Shown here: piece after piece, positions 55,769 to 63,639 of the stretch
How the letters are laid out: each line of letters opens with the position of its first letter
Numbering within the stretch: the first letter of the stretch is position 1
Source: Altererythrobacter sp. Root672
GTDB taxonomy: Bacteria; Pseudomonadota; Alphaproteobacteria; Sphingomonadales; Sphingomonadaceae
Reading direction: 5' to 3'
DNA: 64,000 nt
NCBI RefSeq assembly: GCF_001427865.1
Contig: NZ_LMHH01000003.1
Coordinates: 527,454 to 591,453, forward strand
Translations under genes and position numbers: made by a program
Notes under the pieces: model-generated
Told to the model about the DNA's origin: nothing
Database searches by the model: none
The model's input: only the letters and a program-made list of their open reading frames with translations

Positions 55769-56914
55769 TCATTCCCTCAACAAATCCCGTCCAACGATCA
55801 GCCGCATGATCTGGTTGGTGCCTTCCAGAATCGAATGAACCCTGAGGTCGCGCCAGAACCGCTCGACCGGGTAGTCCTGCAGGTAGCCGTAGCCGCCGTG
55901 CAGCTGCAAGGCCCGGTCGGCTATCGCGATGCCGGTGTCCGACGCCAGGCGCTTGGCCATCGCCGCAAAGCGCGTCTTGTCCCGCGTTCCGGCCGTGACC
56001 TTGGCGGCGGCGAGGTAAAGCAGGGCGCGGGCCGCCTCCAGTTCGGTCGCCATGTCGGCGAGAGTGAACTGGGTGTTCTGGAAATCGGCAATGGCCTTGC
56101 CGAACTGCCGCCGCTCCTTGGTGTAGCGAAGCGCCTCGTCCAAACACCGCTGCGCTCCGCCGAGCGAACAGGCGCCAATGTTGAGCCGCCCGCCATCGAG
56201 GCCCTGCATGGCGATGCGAAAGCCCTCGCCCTCGCGGCCCACCAGGTTCTCCGCCGGCACGCGCACGTTATCAAGGATCAGCGAGGCGGTCGGCTGCGAA
56301 TGCCAGCCGAGCTTGCGCTCCGGCGCGCCGAACGAAACGCCGGGCATGCCCTTCTCGATGGCAAGGCAGGAAATGCCCTTGGGACCATCCTCCCCGGTGC
56401 GCACCATCGTCAGGTAGAGATCGTTCTCACCCGCGCCGCTGATGAACTGCTTGGTGCCGTTGACCACCCACTCGGCGCCGTCACGCACCGCAGTGGTCTT
56501 GAGCGCCGCTGCATCAGAGCCCGAGCCCGGCTCGGTCAGGCAATAGCTCGCCATCCAGTCCATGCCGACCAGAACGGGCAGGTATTTCGCCTTCAGTTCT
56601 TCCGAACCGAACAGGTCGATCATCCAGCTCGCCATGTTGTGGATCGAGATGAACGCGCTGGTGGAGGGACAGCCATAGGCCATCGCCTCCATGATCAGCG
56701 CCGCCTCAAGCCTGCCGAGCCCGATCCCGCCGTTCTCCTCCGTCACGTAGATGGCGGCGAAGCCCAGCTCCGCCGCCGCCTTGATCGTGTCCTTGGGGAA
56801 GACGTGCTTTTCATCCCACTCTGCCGCGTGCGGAGTGATCGCGTGGGCGGTGAACCGCCGTGCCGCTTCCTGGATCGCGAGCTGGTCTTCGGTAAGCTGG
56901 AACTGCTCGGTCAC
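55769..56914 (-). CDS. Acyl-CoA dehydrogenase, probably isobutyryl-CoA type
   Basis: A 381-residue FAD-dependent acyl-CoA dehydrogenase. It has YCLTEPGSGSDAAAL for FAD binding, the KTRFAAMAK region, QLHGGYGYLQDYPVER and the C-terminal LEGTNQIMRLIVGR. Together with the HIBYL-CoA hydrolase downstream, valine catabolism (isobutyryl-CoA to methacrylyl-CoA) is the most likely role. It overlaps the RidA gene start region by four bases, so the three or four genes at 55.8-57.6 kb may be cotranscribed. Confidence 0.9.
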   Translation of the reverse strand: MTEQFQLTEDQLAIQEAARRFTAHAITPHAAEWDEKHVFPKDTIKAAAELGFAAIYVTEENGGIGLGRLEAALIMEAMAYGCPSTSAFISIHNMASWMIDLFGSEELKAKYLPVLVGMDWMASYCLTEPGSGSDAAALKTTAVRDGAEWVVNGTKQFISGAGENDLYLTMVRTGEDGPKGISCLAIEKGMPGVSFGAPERKLGWHSQPTASLILDNVRVPAENLVGREGEGFRIAMQGLDGGRLNIGACSLGGAQRCLDEALRYTKERRQFGKAIADFQNTQFTLADMATELEAARALLYLAAAKVTAGTRDKTRFAAMAKRLASDTGIAIADRALQLHGGYGYLQDYPVERFWRDLRVHSILEGTNQIMRLIVGRDLLRE

Positions 56915-57315
56915 TGCCCGCTACCGATCACTGCCTCCGCCTCGATCTCCACTTTCCAGCGCGGATCGTAGAGCGCGGCGATCGCCACCAGCGTGCCCGT
57001 CGGCCGGGCGTGCTTGAGCGCGCGGCTGAAGGAAGCGCTGATCGCGTCGGCGTCCTTGATGTCGGTGACGAACATGCGGATGCGGATGACATCGGCCATG
57101 TGCCCGCCGAGTTGCTCGATATGCTGGCGGATCAGCGCGAAGCAGCGGTCCGCCTGGGCGCCCGCGTCTTCCTTGACCGATCCGTCAGCCTCGACCCCCA
57201 CCGTGCCCGAAACGACGATCCGGTCACCCACGCGCAAGGCGCGGGTGAAGCCGATCTCTTCTTCGAACGGAGACTGGGCAGGGATGCGTTGGCGCCCGTC
57301 AGCCGGGTCAGCCAC
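56911..57315 (-). CDS. RidA family protein
   Basis: A 134-residue YjgF/RidA fold protein with FTRALRVGDRIVVSGTVG and IRIRMFVTDIKDADAI. The position of the catalytic arginine in archetypal RidA (in the PARS segment) is PTGT here, so it belongs with non-deaminase Rid subfamilies and may not hydrolyse 2-aminoacrylate. The GTG start overlaps the I78 inhibitor stop by eight bases. It overlaps the acyl-CoA dehydrogenase start by four bases. Confidence 0.88.
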   Translation of the reverse strand: MADPADGRQRIPAQSPFEEEIGFTRALRVGDRIVVSGTVGVEADGSVKEDAGAQADRCFALIRQHIEQLGGHMADVIRIRMFVTDIKDADAISASFSRALKHARPTGTLVAIAALYDPRWKVEIEAEAVIGSGQ

Positions 57316-57616
57316 AGGTTACTCTCTCGATCACCATGTCCTTGTCGTAGGCGACGGTGACCCGCTCTTCGCGGAAGTCCATGGTCAGCGCGCTGTTCGG
57401 CGGGGCCCAGCGGAGGATGGCCGAGCCGGTCACCTTCTGGATTCCGGCGCCGGTCGCTACCGTGGCGCGCTGGCCGACGAAAGTCTGCCCAGGTTCAGCC
57501 TTGCATTTGCCGCCCACGAAGTCCTCGTGGTGGCCGGCATCGGTGGTGGCACATCCCCCTAGTATCAGGGCGGCGGCCGCGGCTGCTGCCAGTGCCATTA
57601 CCTTCGTCATAGGCAT
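57308..57616 (-). CDS. I78 family peptidase inhibitor lipoprotein
   Basis: A 102-residue lipoprotein with lipobox LGGC. The mature domain shows the I78 inhibitor pattern: CKAEPGQTFVGQRA, a core ending SALTMDFREERVTVAYD and terminal VIERVTCG, with the two Cys likely disulfide-bonded. I78 proteins inhibit serine peptidases such as elastase or subtilisin; as a lipoprotein it may protect the envelope from secreted proteases. The start is the ATG at 57616, preceded by a GGAGAGGA-like site. Confidence 0.85.
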   Translation of the reverse strand: MPMTKVMALAAAAAAALILGGCATTDAGHHEDFVGGKCKAEPGQTFVGQRATVATGAGIQKVTGSAILRWAPPNSALTMDFREERVTVAYDKDMVIERVTCG

Positions 57617-57627
57617 GTCCTCTCCTT

Positions 57628-58092
57628 TTATGCGCACTTGGTATAGCGGAACGGACCGGGCTCTGCATCCTCGCCGTATTCGCGGCGGATCAGCGTCTTT
57701 CCCTGGTCCTGCGCGTCGAGCACCACGTCGCGGTTCCATTCCTGGCCTTCGCCGGTGAAGCTGAACGAGGCGCGGATACGGCTGGGATCGAATTCCTCGA
57801 TTCCTTCCAGCTTGCCGACCGATTCGTAGAACCTGAGTTCGGTGTTGGAGATCGTCAGCAGGCCCTTGGCATCGTCGCGGCCGGGCTCGCAATCGGCGGG
57901 CACCATGCCCCAGCGGCCGCGGAGCGCCTCGGGGATGTCGGTCTCATTTTCACCCAGTGTGGGTTCGACCGCAGGTGGCGGGGATACCTCTGCAGCCGGT
58001 GTGGTGGCCGTGGTTTCGTCAGCACTGGATTCGTTGCTGCCGCAGCCAGAAAGCGCGACCAGGGCCAGGAGTGGGAAGGTGTAAGCTCTCAT
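57628..58092 (-). CDS. Lipoprotein of unknown function
   Basis: A 154-residue lipoprotein with lipobox LSGC, a Thr/Pro/Glu-rich linker and a compact domain beginning IPEALRGRWGMVPADC. The RGRWG... and SNTELRFYES pattern resembles small periplasmic lipocalin-like domains, but I cannot name the family. Followed after 11 bp by the I78 inhibitor gene, and probably cotranscribed with it. Divergent from the MaoC gene. Confidence 0.75.
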   Translation of the reverse strand: MRAYTFPLLALVALSGCGSNESSADETTATTPAAEVSPPPAVEPTLGENETDIPEALRGRWGMVPADCEPGRDDAKGLLTISNTELRFYESVGKLEGIEEFDPSRIRASFSFTGEGQEWNRDVVLDAQDQGKTLIRREYGEDAEPGPFRYTKCA

Positions 58093-58191
58093 ATCTGCTC
58101 CGTCATTGCCTCCGCGCGCATAACGGACGGCGCGCCATTCCTTTCCCCGCGCGTTGCACCGCGCTAGAGGTCGGCGCGAGAGGAGCAGCAA

Positions 58192-58653
58192 ATGGCTGGA
58201 TTATGGCTCGACGAATTTGAGGTCGGCAGGGTGTTCGACCATCCGCTGCGCCGTACTGTCACCGAGACAGACAACCTGCTGATGAGCACGCTGACGCACA
58301 ATCCTGCGCCGCTCCACCTCGATGCCGAATACATGAAGGGCACCGAGTACGGCCGGATCCTGGTCAACTCCTGCTTCACTCTGGGCCTGATGGTCGGGAT
58401 CTCGGTCAACGACACCACGCAAGGGACGGCGGTCGCCAACCTGGGCTGGGATGAGGTGCGGTTCCCCGTGCCGATCTTCGTCGGCGACACCCTGCGGATC
58501 GAGACCGAAGTACTCGACGTGCGCGAGAGCAAGTCTCGTCCCGGACAGGGGATCGTGACCTTCGCGCACCGGGCCTACAACCAGCACGGCGACCTGGTGG
58601 CGCACTGCAAGCGCTCGTCCTTGCAACGCAAGCGCCCGGATGCTATTGCTTAG
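58192..58653 (+). CDS. MaoC-like dehydratase
   Basis: A 153-residue hot-dog-fold protein. The (R)-hydratase motif is present as TLTHNPAPLHLD, with the catalytic Asn/His-type residues, and VNSCFTLGLMVGISV follows. Relatives hydrate enoyl-CoA or mesaconyl-CoA. It is followed after 27 bp by a TauD/TfdA dioxygenase, so both are probably one transcript. The CoA substrate is unknown. Confidence 0.88.
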   Translation: MAGLWLDEFEVGRVFDHPLRRTVTETDNLLMSTLTHNPAPLHLDAEYMKGTEYGRILVNSCFTLGLMVGISVNDTTQGTAVANLGWDEVRFPVPIFVGDTLRIETEVLDVRESKSRPGQGIVTFAHRAYNQHGDLVAHCKRSSLQRKRPDAIA

Positions 58654-58680
58654 CTTGCTAATTAAATCCCGGAGAGAGCG

Positions 58681-59631
58681 ATGCCCCTTAATGTGAAGCC
58701 GATCTTGCCGCGCTTTGGTGCGGAATGCTCGGGCCTCGACCTGACGAAACCCCTCACTCAAGAAGAGGTGAAGCAGGTCACCGACGCGATGGATACCTGG
58801 GGTATCACGGTGTGGCGCAACACCGGCATGAACGACGACCAGCACGTCGAGTTCAGCCGCAACTTCGGCTACCTCGAGCGCGTACCGAAGCGCGAGGGCG
58901 CCCGTTTCCGCCTGCCGCACCGCGAGCTGTTCGACGCTTCGAACCTCAACGTCGACGGCGAGATCACGCAGGACGTGGCGGCGATCCAGTACCGCAAGGG
59001 CGATCGACTGTGGCACACCGACAGCGCCTTCCTGGAAAAGCGCACCAGCTATTCGCTGCTGCTCGCGCATCAGGTTCCGCCCGAAGGCGGCGAGACCTGG
59101 TTCGCGGATACGCGTAGCGCCTACGAAGACCTGTCGCAGGACATGAAGGATTTCCTCGAGGACAAGGTCGGCATCAACACCCTGTGGTGGAGCCGCAAGA
59201 TGGCCGGCGCCGAGATCTCCGACGAGGAGATCGAAGAGCGGCCGCGCGCCAAGCACCCGCTGGTCCACGTACACAAGGGCTCGGGCCGCAAGACGCTGTT
59301 CATCGCCGCGCACACCATGGACATCGAAGGCATGCCCAAGGAAGAAGGCCGCGCGCTGCTCAAGCAATTGATCGAGCACGCGACCCAGCCGCAGTACATC
59401 TTCAGCGTGAAGTGGAACGTCGGCGACATGGTCATCTGGGACAACCTGGCCTCGATGCATCGCGGCGGCGATTTCGACTATTCGAAGTACCCGCGCGACA
59501 TGCGCCGCACCACGGTCCGCGAAGGCACCGAGCCGCACCAGATGGAGACCGGCGACGATCCGTTCAGCGAACTCTTCGCGCGGACGCCGAAGATCGTCGA
59601 CATCCAGGGCGCGCGCTACGCCGGGCGGTAG
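58681..59631 (+). CDS. TauD/TfdA family Fe(II)/2-oxoglutarate dioxygenase
   Basis: A 316-residue alpha-ketoglutarate-dependent dioxygenase. The facial triad is visible as WHTDSAF (His-x-Asp) and the distal His in MHRGGDFD, with the 2-oxoglutarate-binding Arg in DMRRTTV. It resembles the TfdA/RdpA/SdpA aryloxyalkanoate enzymes, but TauD-like sulfonate cleavage is also possible. CGGAGAGA precedes the ATG. The gene ends 9 bp before a terminator hairpin. Confidence 0.93.
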   Translation: MPLNVKPILPRFGAECSGLDLTKPLTQEEVKQVTDAMDTWGITVWRNTGMNDDQHVEFSRNFGYLERVPKREGARFRLPHRELFDASNLNVDGEITQDVAAIQYRKGDRLWHTDSAFLEKRTSYSLLLAHQVPPEGGETWFADTRSAYEDLSQDMKDFLEDKVGINTLWWSRKMAGAEISDEEIEERPRAKHPLVHVHKGSGRKTLFIAAHTMDIEGMPKEEGRALLKQLIEHATQPQYIFSVKWNVGDMVIWDNLASMHRGGDFDYSKYPRDMRRTTVREGTEPHQMETGDDPFSELFARTPKIVDIQGARYAGR

Positions 59632-59640
59632 TTTGAGTTA

Positions 59641-59676
59641 ATCCTCCCCATCGGCTTCGCCGTCGGGGAGGATTTT
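59641..59676 (+). terminator. Terminator of the maoC-tauD unit
   Basis: ATCCTCCCC pairs with GGGGAGGAT, closed by CGGC/GCCG around a TTC loop, and TTTTT follows. It has the ends of a family I repeat, so a shortened repeat seems to serve as terminator. Confidence 0.8.
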
Positions 59677-59679
59677 TGA

Positions 59680-59827
59680 TCACGCAAAGCCGCAAAGGCG
59701 CGAAGAGGTTGTGCTGAGCCGAAGGCTCTCTCCCTCCTAACGACCTCGCGCCAACCGCAAGCTCGCCTTGGCAAAAGCGGCTGCGCCGCGAGGCCGTGCC
59801 TCTTCGCGCCTTTGCGCCTTTGCGTGA
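59680..59827. repeat. Intergenic palindromic repeat, family IV
   Basis: TCACGCAAAGCCGCAAAGGC at the left end pairs with the inverted GCCTTTGCGCCTTTGCGTGA at the right end; the arms extend through GCGAAGAGG/CCTCTTCGC. A known type of sphingomonad intergenic element; one copy in this window. Confidence 0.8.
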
Positions 59828-59845
59828 CATATTCCTTCCCTTTTT

Positions 59846-59916
59846 CCGTTCGTCCTGAGCCTGTCGAAGGACGCCAGCGCAGCGCCAGCGTGGTTCGACA
59901 AGCTCACCACGAACGG
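59846..59916. repeat. Intergenic palindromic repeat, family II
   Basis: CCGTTCGTCCTGAGCCTGTC at the left and GACAAGCTCACCACGAACGG at the right, directly after the family IV element. Confidence 0.85.
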
Positions 59917-59955
59917 GGGAATGGGGCGCATCTCGGGGGTTCGCGCAGCCCCACA

Positions 59956-59989
59956 ACAAAAAACGCCCGGCTCCGTCATGGAGTCGGGC
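59956..59989 (-). terminator. Terminator of the micro-protein gene
   Basis: Ten-bp stem GCCCGGCTCC / GGAGTCGGGC with one G-U pair and a 5-nt loop; on the minus strand it is followed by GTTTTTTGTT. It lies about 30 bp after the micro-protein stop. Confidence 0.8.
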
Positions 59990-60018
59990 GCCTCTGTTCT
60001 TGCTCTCGAAGCGAGTCC

Positions 60019-60102
60019 CTAGATCAGGACGGCGCCAAACAGCATGGTGCTGATCGAGAGCGCAAAGACCGCCGAAATAAGGCGGTTGGCTACGTAGGTC
60101 AT
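60019..60102 (-). CDS. Putative 27-residue membrane micro-protein
   Basis: A short frame beginning MTYVANRLISAVFALSISTM and ending GAVLI. It has one strongly hydrophobic helix after a basic N-terminus. AGGGGA lies 6 nt before the ATG, and a good terminator follows the stop. A perfect dyad lies 66-87 bp upstream. These signals make a real gene likely even though it is too short to judge by codon use. Membrane micro-proteins often tune a membrane enzyme or transporter; the partner is unknown. Confidence 0.6.
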   Translation of the reverse strand: MTYVANRLISAVFALSISTMLFGAVLI

Positions 60103-60167
60103 TGGTGTTCCCCTGTCTGAACCGCCGTTGGGGCGTGTTCGATGGGGCGCAGATGGTGCATTGCACA

Positions 60168-60189
60168 ATATTTCGCAAGTGCGAAATAT
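60168..60189. promoter_or_regulatory. Perfect 10-bp dyad upstream of the micro-protein gene
   Basis: Arms ATATTTCGCA and TGCGAAATAT with an AG spacer. The central TTCGCAAGTGCG is also found before cysD. Nearby are TTGCGCAA-type palindromes (about 60207-60216). Confidence 0.6.
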
Positions 60190-60234
60190 ATGACAAGTGT
60201 TGCGTTTTGCGCAACTCAGCAAATAATTGACCGA

Positions 60235-60268
60235 AAACGAAAACGCCCGGCTCCTCGCGGAACCGGGC
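60235..60268 (-). terminator. Terminator of the fba-dhaK operon
   Basis: GCCCGGCTCC pairs with GGAACCGGGC (one mismatch) and on the minus strand is followed by GTTTTCGTTTTC. It lies 29 bp after the dhaK stop. Confidence 0.75.
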
Positions 60269-60296
60269 GCTTCGATTGCGTGACTGATCTATTGGA

Positions 60297-61292
60297 TCAG
60301 AAGATACGCGCAGCCGTCTCAGCCGGAGCGTCGAGCAGGGCTTCGAGCTCGGCGTCGAGGCGCAGGATGGTCAGCGAAGCGCCGGCCATTTCCAGGCTGG
60401 TGCAGTATTCGCCAACGTAGTTGCGCACGACGGTGAAGCCGGCCTGCTCGGCCAGTTCGTGAGCCTTGGCGTAGATCACGTAAAGCTCGGTGATCGGCGT
60501 GCCGCCGAGACCGTTGACCATCAACGCGATGCGATCGCCCGAGTTGAACGGGATGTCCTTGGCCACGGCTTCGAACAGCTCTTCGGTGATCTTGTCGGCG
60601 CTGTGGATCTTCTCGCGACGACGGCCCGGCTCGCCATGGATGCCCACGCCCACTTCGATCTCGTCATCGCCGAGGTCGAAGATCGGGGTGCCCTTGGCCG
60701 GCGGAATGCAGCTGGTCAGCGCGACGCCCATGGTGCGGACGTTCTTGTTGACCTTGTCGGCAATGGCATAGACCTCGTCGAGGTTCTTGCCCTGGTCGGC
60801 AGCAGCGCCGCAGGCCTTGATGACGAAGAAGTTGCCGGCAACGCCGCGACGGCCGACGGTGTAGAGGCTGTCCTCAACCGCGACGTCGTCGTTGATCCAG
60901 AACTGCTTGACGTTGATGTCTTCAGCCGTGGCCATCTCGGTGGCCATGTCCCAAGCCATGCGGTCGCCCTGGTAGTTGTTGACCAGAACCAGCACGCCAG
61001 CGTCCGAAGCGCAGGCCTTGATCGTTTCGTAGCAGGCGTCGACCGGCGGAGCGGCGAACACGGCACCCTGGCAGGCGCCGGTCAGCATGCCCGGGCCAAC
61101 GGCCATGACGTGCGCCGGCTCGTGGCCCGAGCCCGAACCCTGGACGATCGAAACCTTCGAGTTGCTCGGACCGCCCTTGCGGGTGATCATCTGGAACTCG
61201 GGGGTGTAGTCGAGCAGGTCAGGGTTGGCCTGCGCGATACCCTTCATGAACTCGGGCACGAACTGTGCGGGATCGTTGACGAACTTCTTCAT
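60297..61292 (-). CDS. dhaK: Dihydroxyacetone kinase, DhaK subunit
   Basis: A 331-residue DhaK with substrate-loop SGHEPAH, VLVNNYQGD, and the covalent substrate-binding His219 in VGIHGEPG. It binds dihydroxyacetone through a hemiaminal and receives phosphate from DhaL. It follows dhaL by 35 bp. No DhaM (PTS) gene is in the window, so the phosphate donor is either ATP through an unusual complex or a PTS component elsewhere. Related DAK-family kinases act on erythruloses, so the natural triose or tetrose is open. Confidence 0.95.
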   Translation of the reverse strand: MKKFVNDPAQFVPEFMKGIAQANPDLLDYTPEFQMITRKGGPSNSKVSIVQGSGSGHEPAHVMAVGPGMLTGACQGAVFAAPPVDACYETIKACASDAGVLVLVNNYQGDRMAWDMATEMATAEDINVKQFWINDDVAVEDSLYTVGRRGVAGNFFVIKACGAAADQGKNLDEVYAIADKVNKNVRTMGVALTSCIPPAKGTPIFDLGDDEIEVGVGIHGEPGRRREKIHSADKITEELFEAVAKDIPFNSGDRIALMVNGLGGTPITELYVIYAKAHELAEQAGFTVVRNYVGEYCTSLEMAGASLTILRLDAELEALLDAPAETAARIF

Positions 61293-61327
61293 GGGCTTTC
61301 CTCTCCCTGGAAATCAGTTGCGGGTAA

Positions 61328-62008
61328 TCAAGCGGGTTGGTTGAGCACTTCGGCGGCCGTCGCGGTACGCTCGACGCCGAATTCCTTGCACCAGTCGTTC
61401 AGGATCACGGCGATCGAAACGATGCCCGGATCCGGCGTACCGGCGCTGCGCTCGCCGACTTGCGAAGCGCGGCCGCGGTGAGCGATCAGCGACTTGGTCT
61501 CGTCGATCGCCACTTCGGCGACATCGGCGCATTCGCACAGCGTCAGGCCCAGGTCGGGATTGGCACTGGCGGCATGCTTCTTGAGCGTCTCGTGCACCGG
61601 GATCAGCGCGTCGAGCAGGGTCTTGTCGCCCAGCTTGGCGCCACCGCGGGCCTGGATGCCTTCGATGGCCGAACCGAGCATGTCGGACAGGTCCTGCAGG
61701 GTGACGGCTTCCTTGCCCTTGCTCAGCATCGCGGCCCGCATGAAGCCAGTGCCCCAGATCGGGCCCGAGCTGCCGCCGACGTGCTTGCTGACCAGCATCG
61801 AGATCTTGAGCAGCATCGCGCCGATGTTGCTCTTGTCGATCTCGGGCCATTCGTTCTGGATCACGCGGTAACCGGTCGCGAGCGAGGTGCCGAAGTCACC
61901 GTCGCCGGCCAGGCCGTCGAGATCCGAGAAGTACAGTTCGTTGCGAAGCACGGTCGTGCAGGTCGTTTGAATCGCCCGCTCGATCTGGCTCTGCGAAATC
62001 TCAGTCAT
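61328..62008 (-). CDS. dhaL: Dihydroxyacetone kinase, DhaL subunit
   Basis: A 226-residue DhaL. The Mg-ADP site Asp-x4-Asp-x-Asp is kept (Asp31, Asp36, Asp38), as are HVGGSSGP, GAKLGDKTLLDAL and GERSAGTPDPG. The usual GDGDHG is GDGDFG here, a His-to-Phe change (Phe39) next to the metal ligands. I start at the ATG at 62008, 11 bp after the HAD stop and just after GGGAGGA; a TTG at 62023 is less likely. It donates phosphate to dihydroxyacetone on DhaK. Confidence 0.93.
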   Translation of the reverse strand: MTEISQSQIERAIQTTCTTVLRNELYFSDLDGLAGDGDFGTSLATGYRVIQNEWPEIDKSNIGAMLLKISMLVSKHVGGSSGPIWGTGFMRAAMLSKGKEAVTLQDLSDMLGSAIEGIQARGGAKLGDKTLLDALIPVHETLKKHAASANPDLGLTLCECADVAEVAIDETKSLIAHRGRASQVGERSAGTPDPGIVSIAVILNDWCKEFGVERTATAAEVLNQPA

Positions 62009-62019
62009 TCCATCCTCCC

Positions 62020-62745
62020 TCAAGCCGCCTTTGCGGCGGCCAGCTCGCCCAGATCGGCGAGCCTGACATTGACATTGGGTTCGTCACCCAGCTCCGGCAC
62101 GATCTTTACCGCACCGGTGAAGTCTTCTTCCACCGTGTAAGTGCTGGTCGTGATCAGCGTCGGCAGCCCGGCGCCGGTGGCGGCGAGCAACCCGTTGCGG
62201 CTGTCCTCGATCACCATGCATTCGTGAACCGGCAGGCCGAGCGTTTGCTTGGCCAGCTCGTAGATTTCCGGGTTGGGCTTCTTCTTCGAAACCACGTCGC
62301 CTGCATGGACGAAGTCAAACTTCGCCTTCCGCTCCGGCCCGAACAAGTCGAGCACGGCGTCGATGAACTTGGGGTTCGAAGTGGTGCACACACCCAGCTT
62401 CACGCCGTTCGCGATCGCCTCGTCGATGATGCGCAGGATGCCGGGGCGGACGGGCAGGGTGGAAACCAGCTCCGAGGTGATCTGGGTCTTGGTCTTGTGC
62501 AAGGCCAGGATCAGCTCGTCCTTCTGCGCGTCGGTCTCGGTGCCGGCGGGCCAGCCGAACTCGTCGAAATAGGCCCGCATCCGCTCCTTGCCGCCGGCAA
62601 CCAGCAGCAGCTTGCCATAGAGATCGACGTCCCATTCGGCGTCGATGCCCATTTCCTTGAACGCCAGGTTGAAGCCGACACGGTGCGCATCACGTTCCGT
62701 ATCCACCAGCACGCCGTCGCAATCGAAAATAAGTGCCTTGATCAT
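62020..62745 (-). CDS. HAD-superfamily sugar-phosphate phosphatase (CbbY-like)
   Basis: A 241-residue HAD-IA hydrolase with nucleophile Asp in FDCDGVLVDTE, the CTTSNPK Ser/Thr motif, the KPNPEIY lysine and the IEDSRNG acidic pair. CbbY relatives dephosphorylate xylulose-1,5-bisphosphate or other sugar phosphates. It lies between the aldolase (15 bp) and dhaL (11 bp), so its substrate is probably a ketose phosphate or bisphosphate made by the aldolase. Confidence 0.9.
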   Translation of the reverse strand: MIKALIFDCDGVLVDTERDAHRVGFNLAFKEMGIDAEWDVDLYGKLLLVAGGKERMRAYFDEFGWPAGTETDAQKDELILALHKTKTQITSELVSTLPVRPGILRIIDEAIANGVKLGVCTTSNPKFIDAVLDLFGPERKAKFDFVHAGDVVSKKKPNPEIYELAKQTLGLPVHECMVIEDSRNGLLAATGAGLPTLITTSTYTVEEDFTGAVKIVPELGDEPNVNVRLADLGELAAAKAA

Positions 62746-62760
62746 CTCTCGTCAGACCCC

Positions 62761-63639
62761 TCAGGCGGCCTTGGAGAGATAGGCGGGCGCGCGATCCTTG
62801 CCGCCGAACTTCTCGATGAAGCCCGAGAACATGTCCTTGCACGCCTTGTACTGCGCATCGATCAGCCGCAGCGGCTCGAAATCGGTCGGCTTGGCGGTGT
62901 GGTAATCGACGAAGCTCTGCACGAACACGTGCTTGAGGTTGGTCGAGATGTTGATCTTGGCGCTGCCGCGCTCGATCGCCTTGAGGAAGGTCTCGTCCGA
63001 CAGGCCGGTGCCGCCGTGCAGCGCCATCGGCGTCTTGGTCAGCTCGTTGATGCGCTTGATGCGGTCGAAGTCGACCACCGGGTCACCGTGATAGAAACCG
63101 TGCGCGGTGCCGACGGCGCAAGCGAAGGCCGACAGGTCGAGCGCGTCGCAGAAGCGCTGGGCGTCTTCCGGATCGGTCAGGACCGAATCTTCTTCAGCCA
63201 CATGCATGTCGTCCTCGACGCCCATGATCTGGCCGAGCTCGGCTTCCATGCCGACGCCATACTTCTCGGCGATGTCGCGCACGCGCTTGGACATCTCGAG
63301 GTTCTCTTCGAACGGCAGCTCGGACGCGTCGATCATGATCGAGGTCCAGCCGGCCTTGGCGCAAGCCTCGATCATCGCGAGGTCCTTGCAGTGGTCGAGG
63401 TGGAGCACGACCGGCACGGGCGAATCTTCGGCCACGGTGCGGACCCAGGAAACGATTTCCTTGTGGCTCCAGTACTGGATGGTCTTGGTCGAGGTCTGAC
63501 AGATGACCGGCGCATTCAGCTCTTCGGCCGCGGCGACCATGGCCTTCGTCGTCCCGTAGTCGACGAGGTTGAATGCGGCGACAGCGTAGCCGTTGTCCAT
63601 CGCGTCGCGAAGCAACGGCTTCATGTTCACCAGCGGCAT
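62761..63639 (-). CDS. Class II ketose-bisphosphate aldolase (FbaA/GatY family)
   Basis: A 292-residue zinc-dependent aldolase. Zinc and substrate residues are seen as LHLDHCKD, MEAELGQIMGVEDD, TAHGFYHG, ALHGGTGL and GSAKINISTN. It condenses or cleaves dihydroxyacetone phosphate and an aldehyde; fructose- or tagatose-bisphosphate are the usual substrates. It is the first gene of the aldolase-HAD-dhaL-dhaK operon, a unit that links a ketose bisphosphate with free dihydroxyacetone. Confidence 0.93.
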   Translation of the reverse strand: MPLVNMKPLLRDAMDNGYAVAAFNLVDYGTTKAMVAAAEELNAPVICQTSTKTIQYWSHKEIVSWVRTVAEDSPVPVVLHLDHCKDLAMIEACAKAGWTSIMIDASELPFEENLEMSKRVRDIAEKYGVGMEAELGQIMGVEDDMHVAEEDSVLTDPEDAQRFCDALDLSAFACAVGTAHGFYHGDPVVDFDRIKRINELTKTPMALHGGTGLSDETFLKAIERGSAKINISTNLKHVFVQSFVDYHTAKPTDFEPLRLIDAQYKACKDMFSGFIEKFGGKDRAPAYLSKAA

